The notes: generated from the sequence alone by a model not told the origin. Positions 24,723 to 32,914 are shown, numbered from the stretch's first letter. The stretch is DNA of 64,000 nt from PXRE01 sp964435625 (GCA_964435625.1 CAYTAG010000001.1:1-64000); one strand, 5' to 3'. Numbers and translations: made by a program.

Positions 24723-24878
24723 CTACTTGGTAAGTGAGTGGTCGGTATCCGGATTCTGAAAGGTTGCGCGAAAGACGTGTGTTAAACCATATACGACCCG
24801 TTTGACAGAGTATTAAATCGTGAACTACTGACTGTTCCGAAAGATTACCGGGAGACTGTGACTGCTGGTCATCGCTGG

Positions 24879-25157
24879 TCAGATCTCTGGCCCGTTCTCG
24901 GCCAGCCAGCGCGCGTTCGGGAGGTCCTCCGTCCGGTACAGTTTGACGTGGGTCGCGACCTGCGACTCGTCGTCGTTGTCGGAGCCGAACCCCAGTTCCG
25001 CGGCGATCTCCCGGTAGGTGAGGCCGGCTTCGACCATCGCGACGACGGCTGCCCGGCGCTCCGGGATGCCGTGGGCGTGGAGTTCGTCGGCGCGCGCCTG
25101 CCAGTTCGCGTGCTGTTCGTCGGCGTCGTCCTGGGATCCCGTGTTGGTCTCGCTCAT
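24879..25157 (-). CDS. Small HTH protein
   Basis: 92 residues. Residues about 33-58 (ERRAAVVAMVEAGLTYREIAAELGF) are a helix-turn-helix of the sigma-region-4/Trp-repressor kind, followed by a short acidic loop and a terminal helix. It starts 15 bases after the stop of the 938-residue gene and probably shares its transcript. It may regulate the operon. Confidence 0.8.
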   Translation of the reverse strand: MSETNTGSQDDADEQHANWQARADELHAHGIPERRAAVVAMVEAGLTYREIAAELGFGSDNDDESQVATHVKLYRTEDLPNARWLAENGPEI

Positions 25158-25172
25158 GGGTGTGCTATCTCG

Positions 25173-27989
25173 TTAACAACCGCAGTAGGTCCGTTTTGCC
25201 TGGTCGATCCGGTCCCGCAGCGACGGCGTGTTGCCCTCGCCGTCGGTCACGTCGAGCCAGTGGGTGTCGGTCCCGCACTCCCAGCACCGAAACTCGGGAC
25301 TGGCCTCGCCCCTTCGGAACGCCTTCCGGGCGTCCCGACCCGCCTGCACGGCGTCGACGTCGGCCGCCGTCGGGTAGCTGTCGAACGTGAGGATGGTCGT
25401 AACGACCTCGTCGACGTCGACGCGGTCGGTCCACTCGACGGCCCAGCGTTCGTCACCGTCGAGTTCGTAGCGGTACCGGCGGATCGTCGACGCGGTACCC
25501 TGGTAGTCGACGGTCCCGTCCTGCTCGATCAGGCCGCCCTCGTCCTGGACGATGGCCTCGATGCTCGCGCCGCCCGACTGGCTCTCCCGCCCCCGGAGGT
25601 CGTGGTTCTCTTCGACCGTTTCGAGGTAGCGATGCGTCCGCTTGCCCCAGGGGTCGCTGGCCCACGGATACTGGTAGTACCGCTCGTGGCGCAGCGTGAT
25701 CGAGTAGCAGTCCTGCCCCTTGCGGATGTGCTCACGGTCGACGGGCAACTCCCCGAGCGAGAGGTCCTCCAGGACCGCGCGGTCGGAGTGGGCCGCTGTC
25801 ACGTAGAGGTTGCCGAGGTAGTCGGGCCCGTACGACCCCATCCGGAGGGCTGGCTGGCGATCCTCGACCCAATCGTCACGCTCGGCCCGCAGCTGGGTGG
25901 CCGCGTCGTAGAGGTCCCGGACGCCCGCCGCGAAGTCGATCTCGTCGCCCTCGATTGCCTCGACGAGTGTCGCGACGTTCATGTTGGCGCCGTGAACTTT
26001 CCGGAGCGCCCCCGACAGCTGCACCGCGCCCGGACCCGCCACGTCGGTCTCCAGGAGCGTCCCGTCCGGGAGCCGCCAGCGGCCGTGCTCGTGCAGCGCC
26101 GCCATCATGGCCGTCGAGTGCTCCTCAACGGCGTCGGCGCCGGGGAGAGTGACGTCGGCCCGATCCGTCCCGTAATGCGAGCCCGTGCGCTCGATCCAGT
26201 CGCGGGTGGCCGCCGGGATCTCGATCCCGACGTCGGCCTCGACGGCGTCCCAGTCGACCGCGAGCACGGGCGGGTGGTCGACCGCGTCCGGCTTCGGGGA
26301 CCCTCCGTCAGTCCGGGCCGTCGACTCGCCGGCCGCGTCGTCATCGTCGTCCGTGTCGGCCGTATCGTCCTGGCCGACGCCGGTGACCTCATGGAGGAGG
26401 CGTTTCGCATATTCTTCGATGGTCTCGCCCGTCTCGACGAGAGTCCGCCCGTCGAGCGTGTAGCGGTCGTACACGTGGGATTCGTCGTCGGAGTTCTGCG
26501 GCGACCGATGCCAGACGAGGAGTTCGCCAACCTCCATCCCGACGTCCTCGTAGGGGAACGTCGACAGGTAGCTCCGCCACGCCCCCGGTTGCTGGTCGCG
26601 CTCGATGCCGATGTTCAGGTCGAAGGAGCCGTGATCGCGCGTCTGGACGCTATAGTACGGAACCGCTGGATCAAGGGCGTCGTTCGGGAAGAAGAAGCTG
26701 ATGCCGCCTGCGGGGCCATCGTCGTCCTCGATCTCGTAATAGTGCTTCCGTCTCACGGGCTGCTCGAAGTCGTCCTTGTGCGGCGGGGTCGCGTCCGCAG
26801 TCTCGCCGCCGTCAGTAACCGGCTGGTCGCCACTCTGGGCATCCTCGCCGCCGTCCGGGGCGTCCTCCTCAAGGAGTTCCGCGGGGATGAACGCGATCGC
26901 CCAGTCGGAACTCGCGCCATCGCTCGCGAACAGCGCTCGCCCGCCGTCGACGTCGACCCATTTCCGTTTGCCGCCGATGTGGTGCTGCGGCTCCGGGTGT
27001 GTGAGGTCCTCCCCGACCAGCGGGCCGCCGCCCGAGAGGTCGAGGTAGCCCTCGCCGGGATCGCGGACGTACAGCCGGTCGTGGCCGTGTTTTTGCCAGC
27101 GGTCGAAGATGTTGGGATTGTAGACCAGCCCGTCCTCGTCGACGCGGGCCCGCTCATCCGCTCGGAGCGCGTCGACCTTCTCCTGGGCGGTCGGCGGCAA
27201 GTCGCCCGGGTCGGCGTCGGACAGCTGTAGCTCGCCCTCCGCGATCCAGCGCTTGATGTCCGCGATGCTGTTGCCCTTGCGGTCGCCGCCGGTCGATTCG
27301 AACGCCGGGTTGAGGCCCCCCAGCTTGTTGTCGTGCGTGTCGAACGTCTTGACGCGGTAGCCCGCGGTCAGGTCCTCGTCGCGGACGACCTCGACGCGCG
27401 CCGGCGGCCTCGCGGACGGCCCGCGTCGCGTGTAGACCTGGCCAGGTTCGAGGTCGACGTCCGCCGGGTCGAGATCCTGGTCGCGGCCACCGTCGGTCGC
27501 GACCGGTGGGTCGTTCGCGGCCGCCGTTGACGGCGCCTCGTCGACGTCGACTGCAAGCCCGTGGAACGTCTCGAAGCTTTCGCCGCATTCCTCGCAGTGG
27601 TGCTCGTCGGCCGTGCTGTCGTCATCCTCCTCGTCGGGCAGGTACGCGGCCGGGTTCTCGACGGCGTCGAGGACCTCGGCCTCGGTGAGGCGCTCGGTCT
27701 CGACGGTGCCTGCGTCCTCGTCGATCGCGACGACGATCTGGTAGCGGCGCTTGTCGTTGTTCCAGGAGTCGTGGCGGACCTCAAAGACGCCGCCGACCTG
27801 GACATCGGCCAGCGCGACCTCCTTCCCCACGTGCTTGCCCGAACTGCTGTCGTTGCCGTTGAAGTCGCTGACGAACTCCCGGTCGAACCCGTACTTCGGG
27901 TGCTCACCGGTGATCGCGGCCACGTAGGCCGTCTTGTCGCGGTGCGGGCGGACGCCGTCGAGCCAATCGTTCAGGTCGAGTGCAGCCAT
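25173..27989 (-). CDS. Large modular zinc-containing protein of unknown function
   Basis: 938 residues. Modules separated by acidic TDGG-type linkers: an N-terminal domain with a C-x2-C...H site (CEECGESFETFHG, about 131-143); a middle part with DRLYVRDPGEGYLDLS and beta-rich segments (about 300-480); a helical domain (about 545-720: RDWIERTGSHYGTD, HSTAMMAALHEHGRWRLPDG); and a C-terminal segment ending in CWECG...CGC, a second zinc site. The opposite strand also stays open over most of this span but encodes a non-acidic product. Promoter with an inverted repeat precedes it. No family recognised. Confidence 0.8.
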   Translation of the reverse strand: MAALDLNDWLDGVRPHRDKTAYVAAITGEHPKYGFDREFVSDFNGNDSSSGKHVGKEVALADVQVGGVFEVRHDSWNNDKRRYQIVVAIDEDAGTVETERLTEAEVLDAVENPAAYLPDEEDDDSTADEHHCEECGESFETFHGLAVDVDEAPSTAAANDPPVATDGGRDQDLDPADVDLEPGQVYTRRGPSARPPARVEVVRDEDLTAGYRVKTFDTHDNKLGGLNPAFESTGGDRKGNSIADIKRWIAEGELQLSDADPGDLPPTAQEKVDALRADERARVDEDGLVYNPNIFDRWQKHGHDRLYVRDPGEGYLDLSGGGPLVGEDLTHPEPQHHIGGKRKWVDVDGGRALFASDGASSDWAIAFIPAELLEEDAPDGGEDAQSGDQPVTDGGETADATPPHKDDFEQPVRRKHYYEIEDDDGPAGGISFFFPNDALDPAVPYYSVQTRDHGSFDLNIGIERDQQPGAWRSYLSTFPYEDVGMEVGELLVWHRSPQNSDDESHVYDRYTLDGRTLVETGETIEEYAKRLLHEVTGVGQDDTADTDDDDDAAGESTARTDGGSPKPDAVDHPPVLAVDWDAVEADVGIEIPAATRDWIERTGSHYGTDRADVTLPGADAVEEHSTAMMAALHEHGRWRLPDGTLLETDVAGPGAVQLSGALRKVHGANMNVATLVEAIEGDEIDFAAGVRDLYDAATQLRAERDDWVEDRQPALRMGSYGPDYLGNLYVTAAHSDRAVLEDLSLGELPVDREHIRKGQDCYSITLRHERYYQYPWASDPWGKRTHRYLETVEENHDLRGRESQSGGASIEAIVQDEGGLIEQDGTVDYQGTASTIRRYRYELDGDERWAVEWTDRVDVDEVVTTILTFDSYPTAADVDAVQAGRDARKAFRRGEASPEFRCWECGTDTHWLDVTDGEGNTPSLRDRIDQAKRTYCGC

Positions 27990-28025
27990 CGTGTGTCACC
28001 TTGCAATTGTAGTTACAACCCCCTA

Positions 28026-28056
28026 CTACATAAAACCTTGCAATATAGATTGCAAG
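28026..28056 (-). promoter_or_regulatory. TATA box with upstream CTTGCAAT inverted repeat
   Basis: On the leftward strand a perfect 8-base inverted repeat (CTTGCAAT, 4 bases, ATTGCAAG; 28037-28056) lies just upstream of TTTTATGTA (28026-28034), about 40 bases before the 938-residue gene. A half copy (TTGCAATTGTA) lies at 28001-28011 between TATA and start. Overlap with the BRE position suggests a repressor or activator site. Confidence 0.6.
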
Positions 28057-28409
28057 TACGTGGGTTCGTGGAGTGACGATTGCACTCGCGTGCAACGATG
28101 GCCGGCGCTGGCCCACGCTGATCGCTGGCGAGACAGCACGCGCTCCTAGAGAACGTCGAATCGGCGGAGAACAAGCTACGCGTCGTCGTCCGGGACTTCG
28201 AGGCGGCCGTCGAGGTAGGCTGTTGACAAAACCGGGACGGCGGCACTGGCGGTCGCTCCAGGACGCGTCGCTGCTCGGAGGATGAAGCCGCGGAAAACGA
28301 GCCGGCGGTAAGGTCAGCCCGTGACAGTTCCCAGTATGTGAACGCGACCTGACCAGCGCCGGCTGCCCGCACCTGCTTGTAGGCGATTGGTCGGATAAAA
28401 AAGTAGTGG
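28057..28409. other. Gene-poor region with relics
   Basis: 353 bases without a supported gene. A rightward frame after a stop near 28122 reads LARQHALLENVESAENKLRV and ends VEVGC at a stop; it has no start and looks like a gene tail. At 28317-28332 the bases GCCCGTGACAGTTCCC match the 3' half of the hairpin-leader element found four times downstream, but the hairpin partner and the following frame are missing. It is probably a decayed fifth copy. Confidence 0.45.
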
Positions 28410-28556
28410 TCAGTTCGCGCCGTCCTCCATCCACCAGTTTGCATTAGCGACATGGAGATCCCGTCCGCTCTCGAATTCGACGACCAAATCGTACGTCGAC
28501 GACTCGCGGACGGCCTGGACCACATCTCCTTCCAGATCTGGCGGGTCGTCGGTCAT
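28410..28556 (-). CDS. 48-residue acidic protein
   Basis: ATG 28556 overlaps the previous stop as ATGA. The product (MTDDPPDLEGDVVQAVRESS, then DLVVEFESGRDLHVANANWWMEDG) is a small beta-rich acidic protein with a normal haloarchaeal composition. Second gene of hairpin-led unit D. Function unknown. Confidence 0.7.
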   Translation of the reverse strand: MTDDPPDLEGDVVQAVRESSTYDLVVEFESGRDLHVANANWWMEDGAN

Positions 28557-29020
28557 CCCTCAGTGCGGCCCCACTCGTCGACGTCGACGTCGACGGTGAG
28601 CGCGGCGGGTTCGATCAGGGCGATGTAGCCGTCGCCGGCGAGCAGGAGGACCTCCTGGGGCGCGGACTCGATCTCGGCGCCGGCGATGCCGAGGGAATCC
28701 TCGAGGTCGGCGGCCGGGATGCGCAGGCGGACGCCCTCCTCGGTGAGCGATTCGAGACGTCGGGCGTGGGGGTTGGACCGGCCGTCGACGGCCTCGTCGA
28801 GACCTTCGGCCACGAGCGCGGGCGCCTCGCCGTTGACCTGGACGGTCCCGGGGCGGAACGAGAGGCTGGGCGCCTGGCGGATCCCGGCGGCCTGGAGGGC
28901 GTCCCCCAGGTTGTCGGAGACGACGATAGAGCCGCTTGCGTACCGGAGGGCGGTCGTCGCGACGGGCGAGAACTGCGTCCGATGGGACATAGCTACCTGG
29001 GCTTGCATGGGTACTGTCAC
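28553..29020 (-). CDS. AbrB-like protein with MTVPM leader (hairpin-led unit D)
   Basis: 155 residues if translated from the GTG at 29020 (reading MTVPM-QAQ); ATGs at 29008 and 28990 are alternatives. Two beta-alpha modules (about 25-80, SGSIVVSDNLGDALQAAGI; and about 85-150, VRLRIPAADLEDSLGIAGAEI, then EVLLLAGDGYIALIEP) have the strand-LG-D-x pattern of AbrB/SpoVT-type domains. Possible small DNA-binding regulator. Confidence 0.7.
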   Translation of the reverse strand: MTVPMQAQVAMSHRTQFSPVATTALRYASGSIVVSDNLGDALQAAGIRQAPSLSFRPGTVQVNGEAPALVAEGLDEAVDGRSNPHARRLESLTEEGVRLRIPAADLEDSLGIAGAEIESAPQEVLLLAGDGYIALIEPAALTVDVDVDEWGRTEG

Positions 29021-29068
29021 GGGACTTTCGGTCCCTTACTCCTACAATCGTTGTGGGAAAAATAAAAA
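29018..29068 (-). promoter_or_regulatory. Hairpin-leader promoter element, copy D
   Basis: Leftward order: TATA (29060-29068), imperfect palindrome CACAACGATTGTAG (29042-29055), hairpin GGGAC-CGAAA-GTCCC (29021-29035), then the GTG start and GTGACAGTACCCATG. The hairpin stem differs from the other copies by compensating pairs while the GAAA loop and the MTVPM codons are kept. Confidence 0.75.
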
Positions 29069-29154
29069 GGTAGGGGGTTCAGCCGCCGGATCGGCGCGGG
29101 GGCGACCCGGGCCGTGGCGGCCTCGGTCGGCGCCGGGGCAGGGGCCAGCGCCGC

Positions 29155-29628
29155 CTACATCGACGCCCCTGGCGCCGTGAGGCCGCGGAGGTCGGTCAGG
29201 CGTTGCTCGATACCGCCATCCAGGGACGCGGGGAGGTCGTCCAGGAGGTCCTCGACGCGGGTCGCGGCCTCGTCGAGGACGGCCAGCGCCCGCAGGTACT
29301 CCGGGCTTGCGAGGTCGCCGGCGTCGGGGAGGCCGAAGTGGGTGATCTCGAACTCGACGCGGCGGAGGTGCTTGCACCCGCCAGCGGGGTCGTTGTGGGC
29401 CATGTCCGGGCAGGTGCAGGCGCCCTCCGTCAGGTCGACCACGTAGCCCGCGCCGTTGTTGAGTTTCTTGACCGCGTAGAGGCCGGTCGCCTGCTGGCGC
29501 TCGTCGAGACGGGGCAGGACCAGCATCGGTTCTTCGCAGGCCCGGACGGACCGCCCGTCGGCGGCGTCCGGGTCGTCGTTGAGAACGTTGCTCGGGTCGA
29601 GCGTTTGCACTGGCATGGGGACTGTCAC
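29155..29628 (-). CDS. SWIM zinc-finger protein with MTVPM leader (hairpin-led unit C)
   Basis: 157 residues from GTG 29628, or 153 from ATG 29616. Residues about 67-100 read YVVDLTEGACTCPDMAHNDPAGGCKHLRRVEF, split here as CTC...CKH: a CxC-x(n)-CxH SWIM finger, used in DNA- or protein-binding. The C-terminal 50 residues are an acidic helix. Monocistronic behind its own hairpin element. Confidence 0.82.
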   Translation of the reverse strand: MTVPMPVQTLDPSNVLNDDPDAADGRSVRACEEPMLVLPRLDERQQATGLYAVKKLNNGAGYVVDLTEGACTCPDMAHNDPAGGCKHLRRVEFEITHFGLPDAGDLASPEYLRALAVLDEAATRVEDLLDDLPASLDGGIEQRLTDLRGLTAPGASM

Positions 29629-29672
29629 GGGCTTTCGCCCTATATACAATCATTGTAGGAATGGGCATAAAA
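29626..29672 (-). promoter_or_regulatory. Hairpin-leader promoter element, copy C
   Basis: Leftward order: TATA (29666-29672), perfect 13-base palindrome TACAATGATTGTA (29645-29657), hairpin GGGC-GAAA-GCCC (29629-29640), then GTGACAGTCCCCATG. Spacing from TATA to palindrome equals that of copy A, and the predicted transcription start falls just before the hairpin. Confidence 0.8.
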
Positions 29673-29752
29673 CCATCGGTTTTCCCGCGCCGGGTGGCGG
29701 TTTGCGGCGGCGCACTACCTGCGACCAGGGCCGGGGTCGGGGACCCGCCGCG

Positions 29753-29980
29753 CTAGGTGAGGTAGTCGGCGGCGGCGTCGGCCACCCGGTCGGCGTTGGC
29801 GACCGTCGGTTCGATGCCCTCGGCGTCCGCGATGTCGCGGAAGTCGGGCTTACCCCGGCCAACGAGTAGTCTCGTCGCCTCTGCCGCGACGTCCTCGCCG
29901 TGATCGGCTTCGAGGCGGGCAAGGACCGCCCGCCGGAAGCGGAACAGCCGTCGGTGGTGAGCGACGAGTCGGGTTAGCAT
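29753..29980 (-). CDS. Small basic hypothetical protein
   Basis: 75 residues, starting two bases after the previous stop. Basic N-terminal helix (HHRRLFRFRRAVLARLEADHG), then a helical domain with GRGKPDFRDIADAEGIEPTVANADRVADA. Could be a small DNA-binding protein. Second gene of hairpin-led unit B. Confidence 0.7.
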   Translation of the reverse strand: MLTRLVAHHRRLFRFRRAVLARLEADHGEDVAAEATRLLVGRGKPDFRDIADAEGIEPTVANADRVADAAADYLT

Positions 29981-29982
29981 CG

Positions 29983-30399
29983 CTACCCCGCCGTTGGGCA
30001 GTAGTCCCGCAGAGTCACGTCTGTCAGGACTAGTCGGTTGAAGCGGGCCGTCGGCAAGGTCAGGATGCCGAGCGTGGCCCGCGCTTCGACGGCCCGCCGC
30101 GCGTTCGGGTCCTCGCCGTCGGGGTTACACTCGTTGCAGTACAGCACGGGGTCGGTCCACCGGTCGCCGTGCTGCGCCATCGTCACCGTCACTGAGTCCC
30201 GCGAATACAGCCGGTCGCCGCAGGCCTCGCACTGCGCCCGGAGGTTGGGCTTGCTCACTTGCAGGCCGTTCAACAGCCGTTCGACCGTCTCCGCTTCGCC
30301 GGCGACGTCCCGCTCGATGCCGGGGTGCTCGCGGTCGCGCTCCGGCCCGACCTCCTCATGTATCGGATTTCGTTCACTGTCAGACATGGGAACTGTCAC
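29983..30399 (-). CDS. Zinc-finger protein with MTVPM leader (hairpin-led unit B)
   Basis: 138 residues from GTG 30399; ATG 30387 is the alternative. A charged N-terminus precedes a C4 zinc site CEACG...CNEC (about 56-92) with a beta-hairpin between the pairs. The C-terminus is a helical segment (ATLGILTLPTARFNRLVLTD). Family not named. Confidence 0.78.
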   Translation of the reverse strand: MTVPMSDSERNPIHEEVGPERDREHPGIERDVAGEAETVERLLNGLQVSKPNLRAQCEACGDRLYSRDSVTVTMAQHGDRWTDPVLYCNECNPDGEDPNARRAVEARATLGILTLPTARFNRLVLTDVTLRDYCPTAG

Positions 30400-30445
30400 G
30401 GGTTTTCACCCGCATCTACAAGCATTGCGGGAAGGCACTTAGGCT
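30397..30445 (-). promoter_or_regulatory. Hairpin-leader promoter element, copy B
   Basis: Leftward order: weak TATA (CCTAAGT, about 30436-30443), degenerate palindrome CGCAATGCTTGTA (30417-30429), hairpin GGGT-GAAA-ACCC (30400-30411), then GTGACAGTTCCCATG. The stem base pair C-G of copies A and C is T-A here, a compensating change. Confidence 0.72.
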
Positions 30446-30494
30446 TTACTGAATCGCCGTACTGCAGGCGATTTTCGTCGGCGCAATCGACACC

Positions 30495-30552
30495 TTTATG
30501 GCTCTTCCTACAATAATTGTATATAGGGCGAAAGCCCGTGACAGTTCCCATG
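30495..30552 (+). promoter_or_regulatory. Hairpin-leader promoter element, copy A
   Basis: Rightward order: TATA (TTTATG, 30495-30500), perfect palindrome TACAATAATTGTA (30509-30521), hairpin GGGC-GAAA-GCCC (30526-30537), GTG at 30538 and ATG at 30550 with GTGACAGTTCCC between. It faces away from copy B and drives the seven-gene unit that ends with the TGT-like gene. Confidence 0.8.
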
Positions 30553-30774
30553 AGTGCCAGGTCGCTGATACAGACGGACCACACGGTCGACCCGACCACG
30601 CCGGCCTACAACGTCGACCCCGAGTGCGACGACTGCGGGGCCGACATGCCGTGCTTCGACCACCACGTCGCGCCGTGTCCCAACGGCCGCTACGACTGCA
30701 ACGGCCCGATGACCGCCGGGGCGTGCGCCCGCTGCCAGCGGGCGGTCGTCGCCGCGGGCCGGTTCCGCTGGTAA
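30538..30774 (+). CDS. Cysteine-rich zinc protein with MTVPM leader (hairpin-led unit A)
   Basis: 78 residues from GTG 30538 or 74 from ATG 30550. Cys pairs CDDC (about 30), CPNGRYDC and CARC with His in DHHVAPC give two probable zinc sites. First gene of the rightward unit. Small size and the conserved N-terminus tie it to the other three hairpin-led products. Confidence 0.78.
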   Translation: MTVPMSARSLIQTDHTVDPTTPAYNVDPECDDCGADMPCFDHHVAPCPNGRYDCNGPMTAGACARCQRAVVAAGRFRW

Positions 30775-30803
30775 CCACCCACCACCCACTCCCACCCGCG
30801 ATT

Positions 30804-31298
30804 ATGAACATCTCAGCACTGCGCTACCTGCCCCCGATGGGCGACGAGTCGACCACGCACCTGACCACCACGCTCGACCCGACCCAGACGCTCTGCGGGA
30901 CCGCCTTCGACGCGCACCGGCCCCACGCGCTCCCGGCGCCCGTCGACGGCGACCCCCAGCGCCGCACCGACGACTACGCCGGCCGCGTCCAGGACTGGAT
31001 CGACGAGCGCGATGACCTCTGCGACGGGTGCCGCGAGGTCTACCGCCGGCGGTTCACCGACGACGACGACAGCGCCGGCCGCGACGACGACCCCGACCCG
31101 GACGCCGACGGCGACGACGACCGCCCGGAGTGCCGATACCCGTCGTGTTCGCGCCCGGCCCGCGGCGAAGGCGGCTTCAGCGGCCGGTTCTGCTCGGACG
31201 GGTGCGAAGTGGCCTTCGAACACAACCGCCACGACGCCCGCGAGGCCGCCCGTGACGCGGCCTGCGAGGCCCGGGAGGCTGACCATGGCCGACGGTAA
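30804..31298 (+). CDS. Zinc-binding hypothetical protein
   Basis: 164 residues from ATG 30804. N-terminal part holds TLCGTAF and LCDGCREVY. An Asp-rich linker (about 92-110) follows, then a C-terminal MYND/HIT-like group (CRYPSCSRPARGE, then GRFCSDGCEVAFEHNRHDA). Two zinc sites likely. Reading this strand removes an overlapping alanine-rich opposite frame of similar length. Confidence 0.75.
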   Translation: MNISALRYLPPMGDESTTHLTTTLDPTQTLCGTAFDAHRPHALPAPVDGDPQRRTDDYAGRVQDWIDERDDLCDGCREVYRRRFTDDDDSAGRDDDPDPDADGDDDRPECRYPSCSRPARGEGGFSGRFCSDGCEVAFEHNRHDAREAARDAACEAREADHGRR

Positions 31299-31863
31299 GG
31301 GCCGGTCGCTCGACCGCGCTGCGCTCGCCGCCATCAAGGCGGCGCGGGCGCTGTCGGACCCGATCATCGTCGCGCCCAGGGCGGCGAGCGCCGCCGCGTG
31401 CAACCCCCGCGAGCGCCTCCAGGACCACATCACCGCCGCCCGCTTCCAGCAGGCGCTGGCCACGCCCGTCGACGACCCGATCCGGCGGGCCACCTGGCCG
31501 GAGACGGCGCTGTACCTCTCAACCGTCTCCCTCGTGCGGCCGCTCGACGCCGACGGGACCGCCCTCTACCGCTGGGCGTTCCGCCGGTACCTCGTCGACG
31601 TTGCCGGCGTCGCTCCCGAGGACCTCCCCGCGCCGGCCGACGTCGACCCGCCGGCCGCCCACCTCCGGCGCCGTCTCGAAACCCTCCGCAAGCGGATCAA
31701 GGTCTCCCGCGACGAGATCTACCTGGAGACCGAGTACGACCCCGACTGCGGCGTCCCGAAAGCGTTCTGGACCGACTGGCATAGCGGGCCGGCCAGCGGC
31801 TACGACGAGGCCGACTACCAGCGACGTGACGCCCGCGACTGCCGGGAGGGCGACGACCGATGA
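31285..31863 (+). CDS. Hypothetical helical protein
   Basis: 192 residues from ATG 31285, overlapping the preceding stop by 14 bases. Mostly helical, with a conserved-looking core (WPETALYLSTVSLVRP, LYRWAFRRYLVDVAG) and a C-terminal FWTDWHSGPASGYDEADY. No cysteine pairs. Next gene overlaps as ATGA. Function unknown. Confidence 0.72.
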   Translation: MADGKGRSLDRAALAAIKAARALSDPIIVAPRAASAAACNPRERLQDHITAARFQQALATPVDDPIRRATWPETALYLSTVSLVRPLDADGTALYRWAFRRYLVDVAGVAPEDLPAPADVDPPAAHLRRRLETLRKRIKVSRDEIYLETEYDPDCGVPKAFWTDWHSGPASGYDEADYQRRDARDCREGDDR

Positions 31864-32222
31864 CCGGGACCCCCACCGACGCCGACGACACCGATGTCCC
31901 GACCACGGTGGTCATGTGCATCGACTGCCGGGCCGTGCCCGGCGACGCCACGCCGGGCGAGACGTGCCCGTACTGCGGCGGGACGTTCCACGCGTACCGC
32001 GCGGCGACCGGGTGGGTCCTGGCCGAACTCGGGACCGTCACGGCGCTCCGGGACAGCCTGGTGACCGCCGACCTCGCGCTCCTGGAGGAGCGCCCCGACG
32101 ACGCCCGCGCCGCGGTCGACGAGGCGCTGGGCCACCTGACCGCCGTCGTCGACGATACCGCCGTCGACATCGAGGCCGCCACCGACGACGGCGACGACAC
32201 CGCCGACGGGGGGCCAGCATGA
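31860..32222 (+). CDS. Zinc-ribbon protein with helical tail
   Basis: 120 residues. CIDCRAVPGDATPGETCPYCGG split as CxxC...CxxC (about 20-41) forms a zinc ribbon, followed by amphipathic helices and an acidic tail. Coupled on both sides by ATGA overlaps. Confidence 0.75.
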   Translation: MTGTPTDADDTDVPTTVVMCIDCRAVPGDATPGETCPYCGGTFHAYRAATGWVLAELGTVTALRDSLVTADLALLEERPDDARAAVDEALGHLTAVVDDTAVDIEAATDDGDDTADGGPA

Positions 32223-32557
32223 CGGGGTGCCGCCGCGACCACTGCCCACGCGAGGCCGTCGCCGGCGACGACCGCTGTAAGCGCCACGGCGGCGGGTGCG
32301 AGTTTCGCACCGGCGACCTCGTGGTCGTCTACTGGAGCGAGGGGATCAGCCACCGCCTCCCCGTGTGCGGCCGCGTCAGTCGCGTGACCGGCCGGACGGC
32401 CGGCGGCCCGCGTGGCCCCTGGCGTCTCGGCTGGCCGTACGTCGTCGAGGTCTACGTCGACGACGCGCCGTACATGGCCGGCGACACCGGCGACCGGATC
32501 ATCAACCCGCCCGCGGCGCTGGCGCCAACCGGCCACGACGGCTCGGGGTGGGAATGA
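32219..32557 (+). CDS. Zinc and beta-barrel-like protein
   Basis: 112 residues. N-terminal CRRDHCPRE...CKRHGGGC zinc knuckle (about 4-27) is followed by a beta-rich segment (FRTGDLVVVYWSEG, YVVEVYVDD) resembling a small SH3-like barrel. Might bind nucleic acid. ATGA overlaps at both ends. Confidence 0.75.
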   Translation: MTGCRRDHCPREAVAGDDRCKRHGGGCEFRTGDLVVVYWSEGISHRLPVCGRVSRVTGRTAGGPRGPWRLGWPYVVEVYVDDAPYMAGDTGDRIINPPAALAPTGHDGSGWE

Positions 32558-32904
32558 GCACGATGCCGGCGCCGTTCAACTGCGCGCGCTGCCGGCGCCG
32601 CCTCGACGTCGAGCAGATCCGCGCCCGCTACCACCACCGGGTGTACTGCCGCGACCACACCGGCGGGTGGTGGTCCCACCAGGAGGGCCGCGTGATCACG
32701 CCCGAGGCCGTCCGCGTCCCGGCCGCGGTGGAGGTCCCGCGGTGCGCCCGCTGCGGGAGCGCCGAGATCGTCGTCTACCGCGACCCCGTGTTTCCCGAGG
32801 CGTCGGTCTGCTGGGCCTGCGCCTGCGCCCACGGCGACCCCAGCGAGGGGGTCGTCGTCGCCGTCGACGTCACCGAACCGCGCTCGCCAGCGGCCACGCC
32901 CTGA
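32554..32904 (+). CDS. Double zinc-ribbon protein
   Basis: 116 residues with CARC...CRDH (about 9-31) and CARCGS...CWACACAH (about 65-93). Overlaps the previous gene as ATGA and is followed after ten bases by the TGT-like gene. Could be a zinc partner of that enzyme. Confidence 0.75.
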   Translation: MSTMPAPFNCARCRRRLDVEQIRARYHHRVYCRDHTGGWWSHQEGRVITPEAVRVPAAVEVPRCARCGSAEIVVYRDPVFPEASVCWACACAHGDPSEGVVVAVDVTEPRSPAATP

Positions 32905-32914
32905 CCGACCACCC

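Noticed and set aside
24858..27230. Rightward 790-codon open frame opposite the 938-residue gene
   Set aside because: A mirror of the leftward frame caused by high GC3; it gives a Val/Leu/Arg-rich, non-acidic product, has no promoter and runs against neighbouring gene order.
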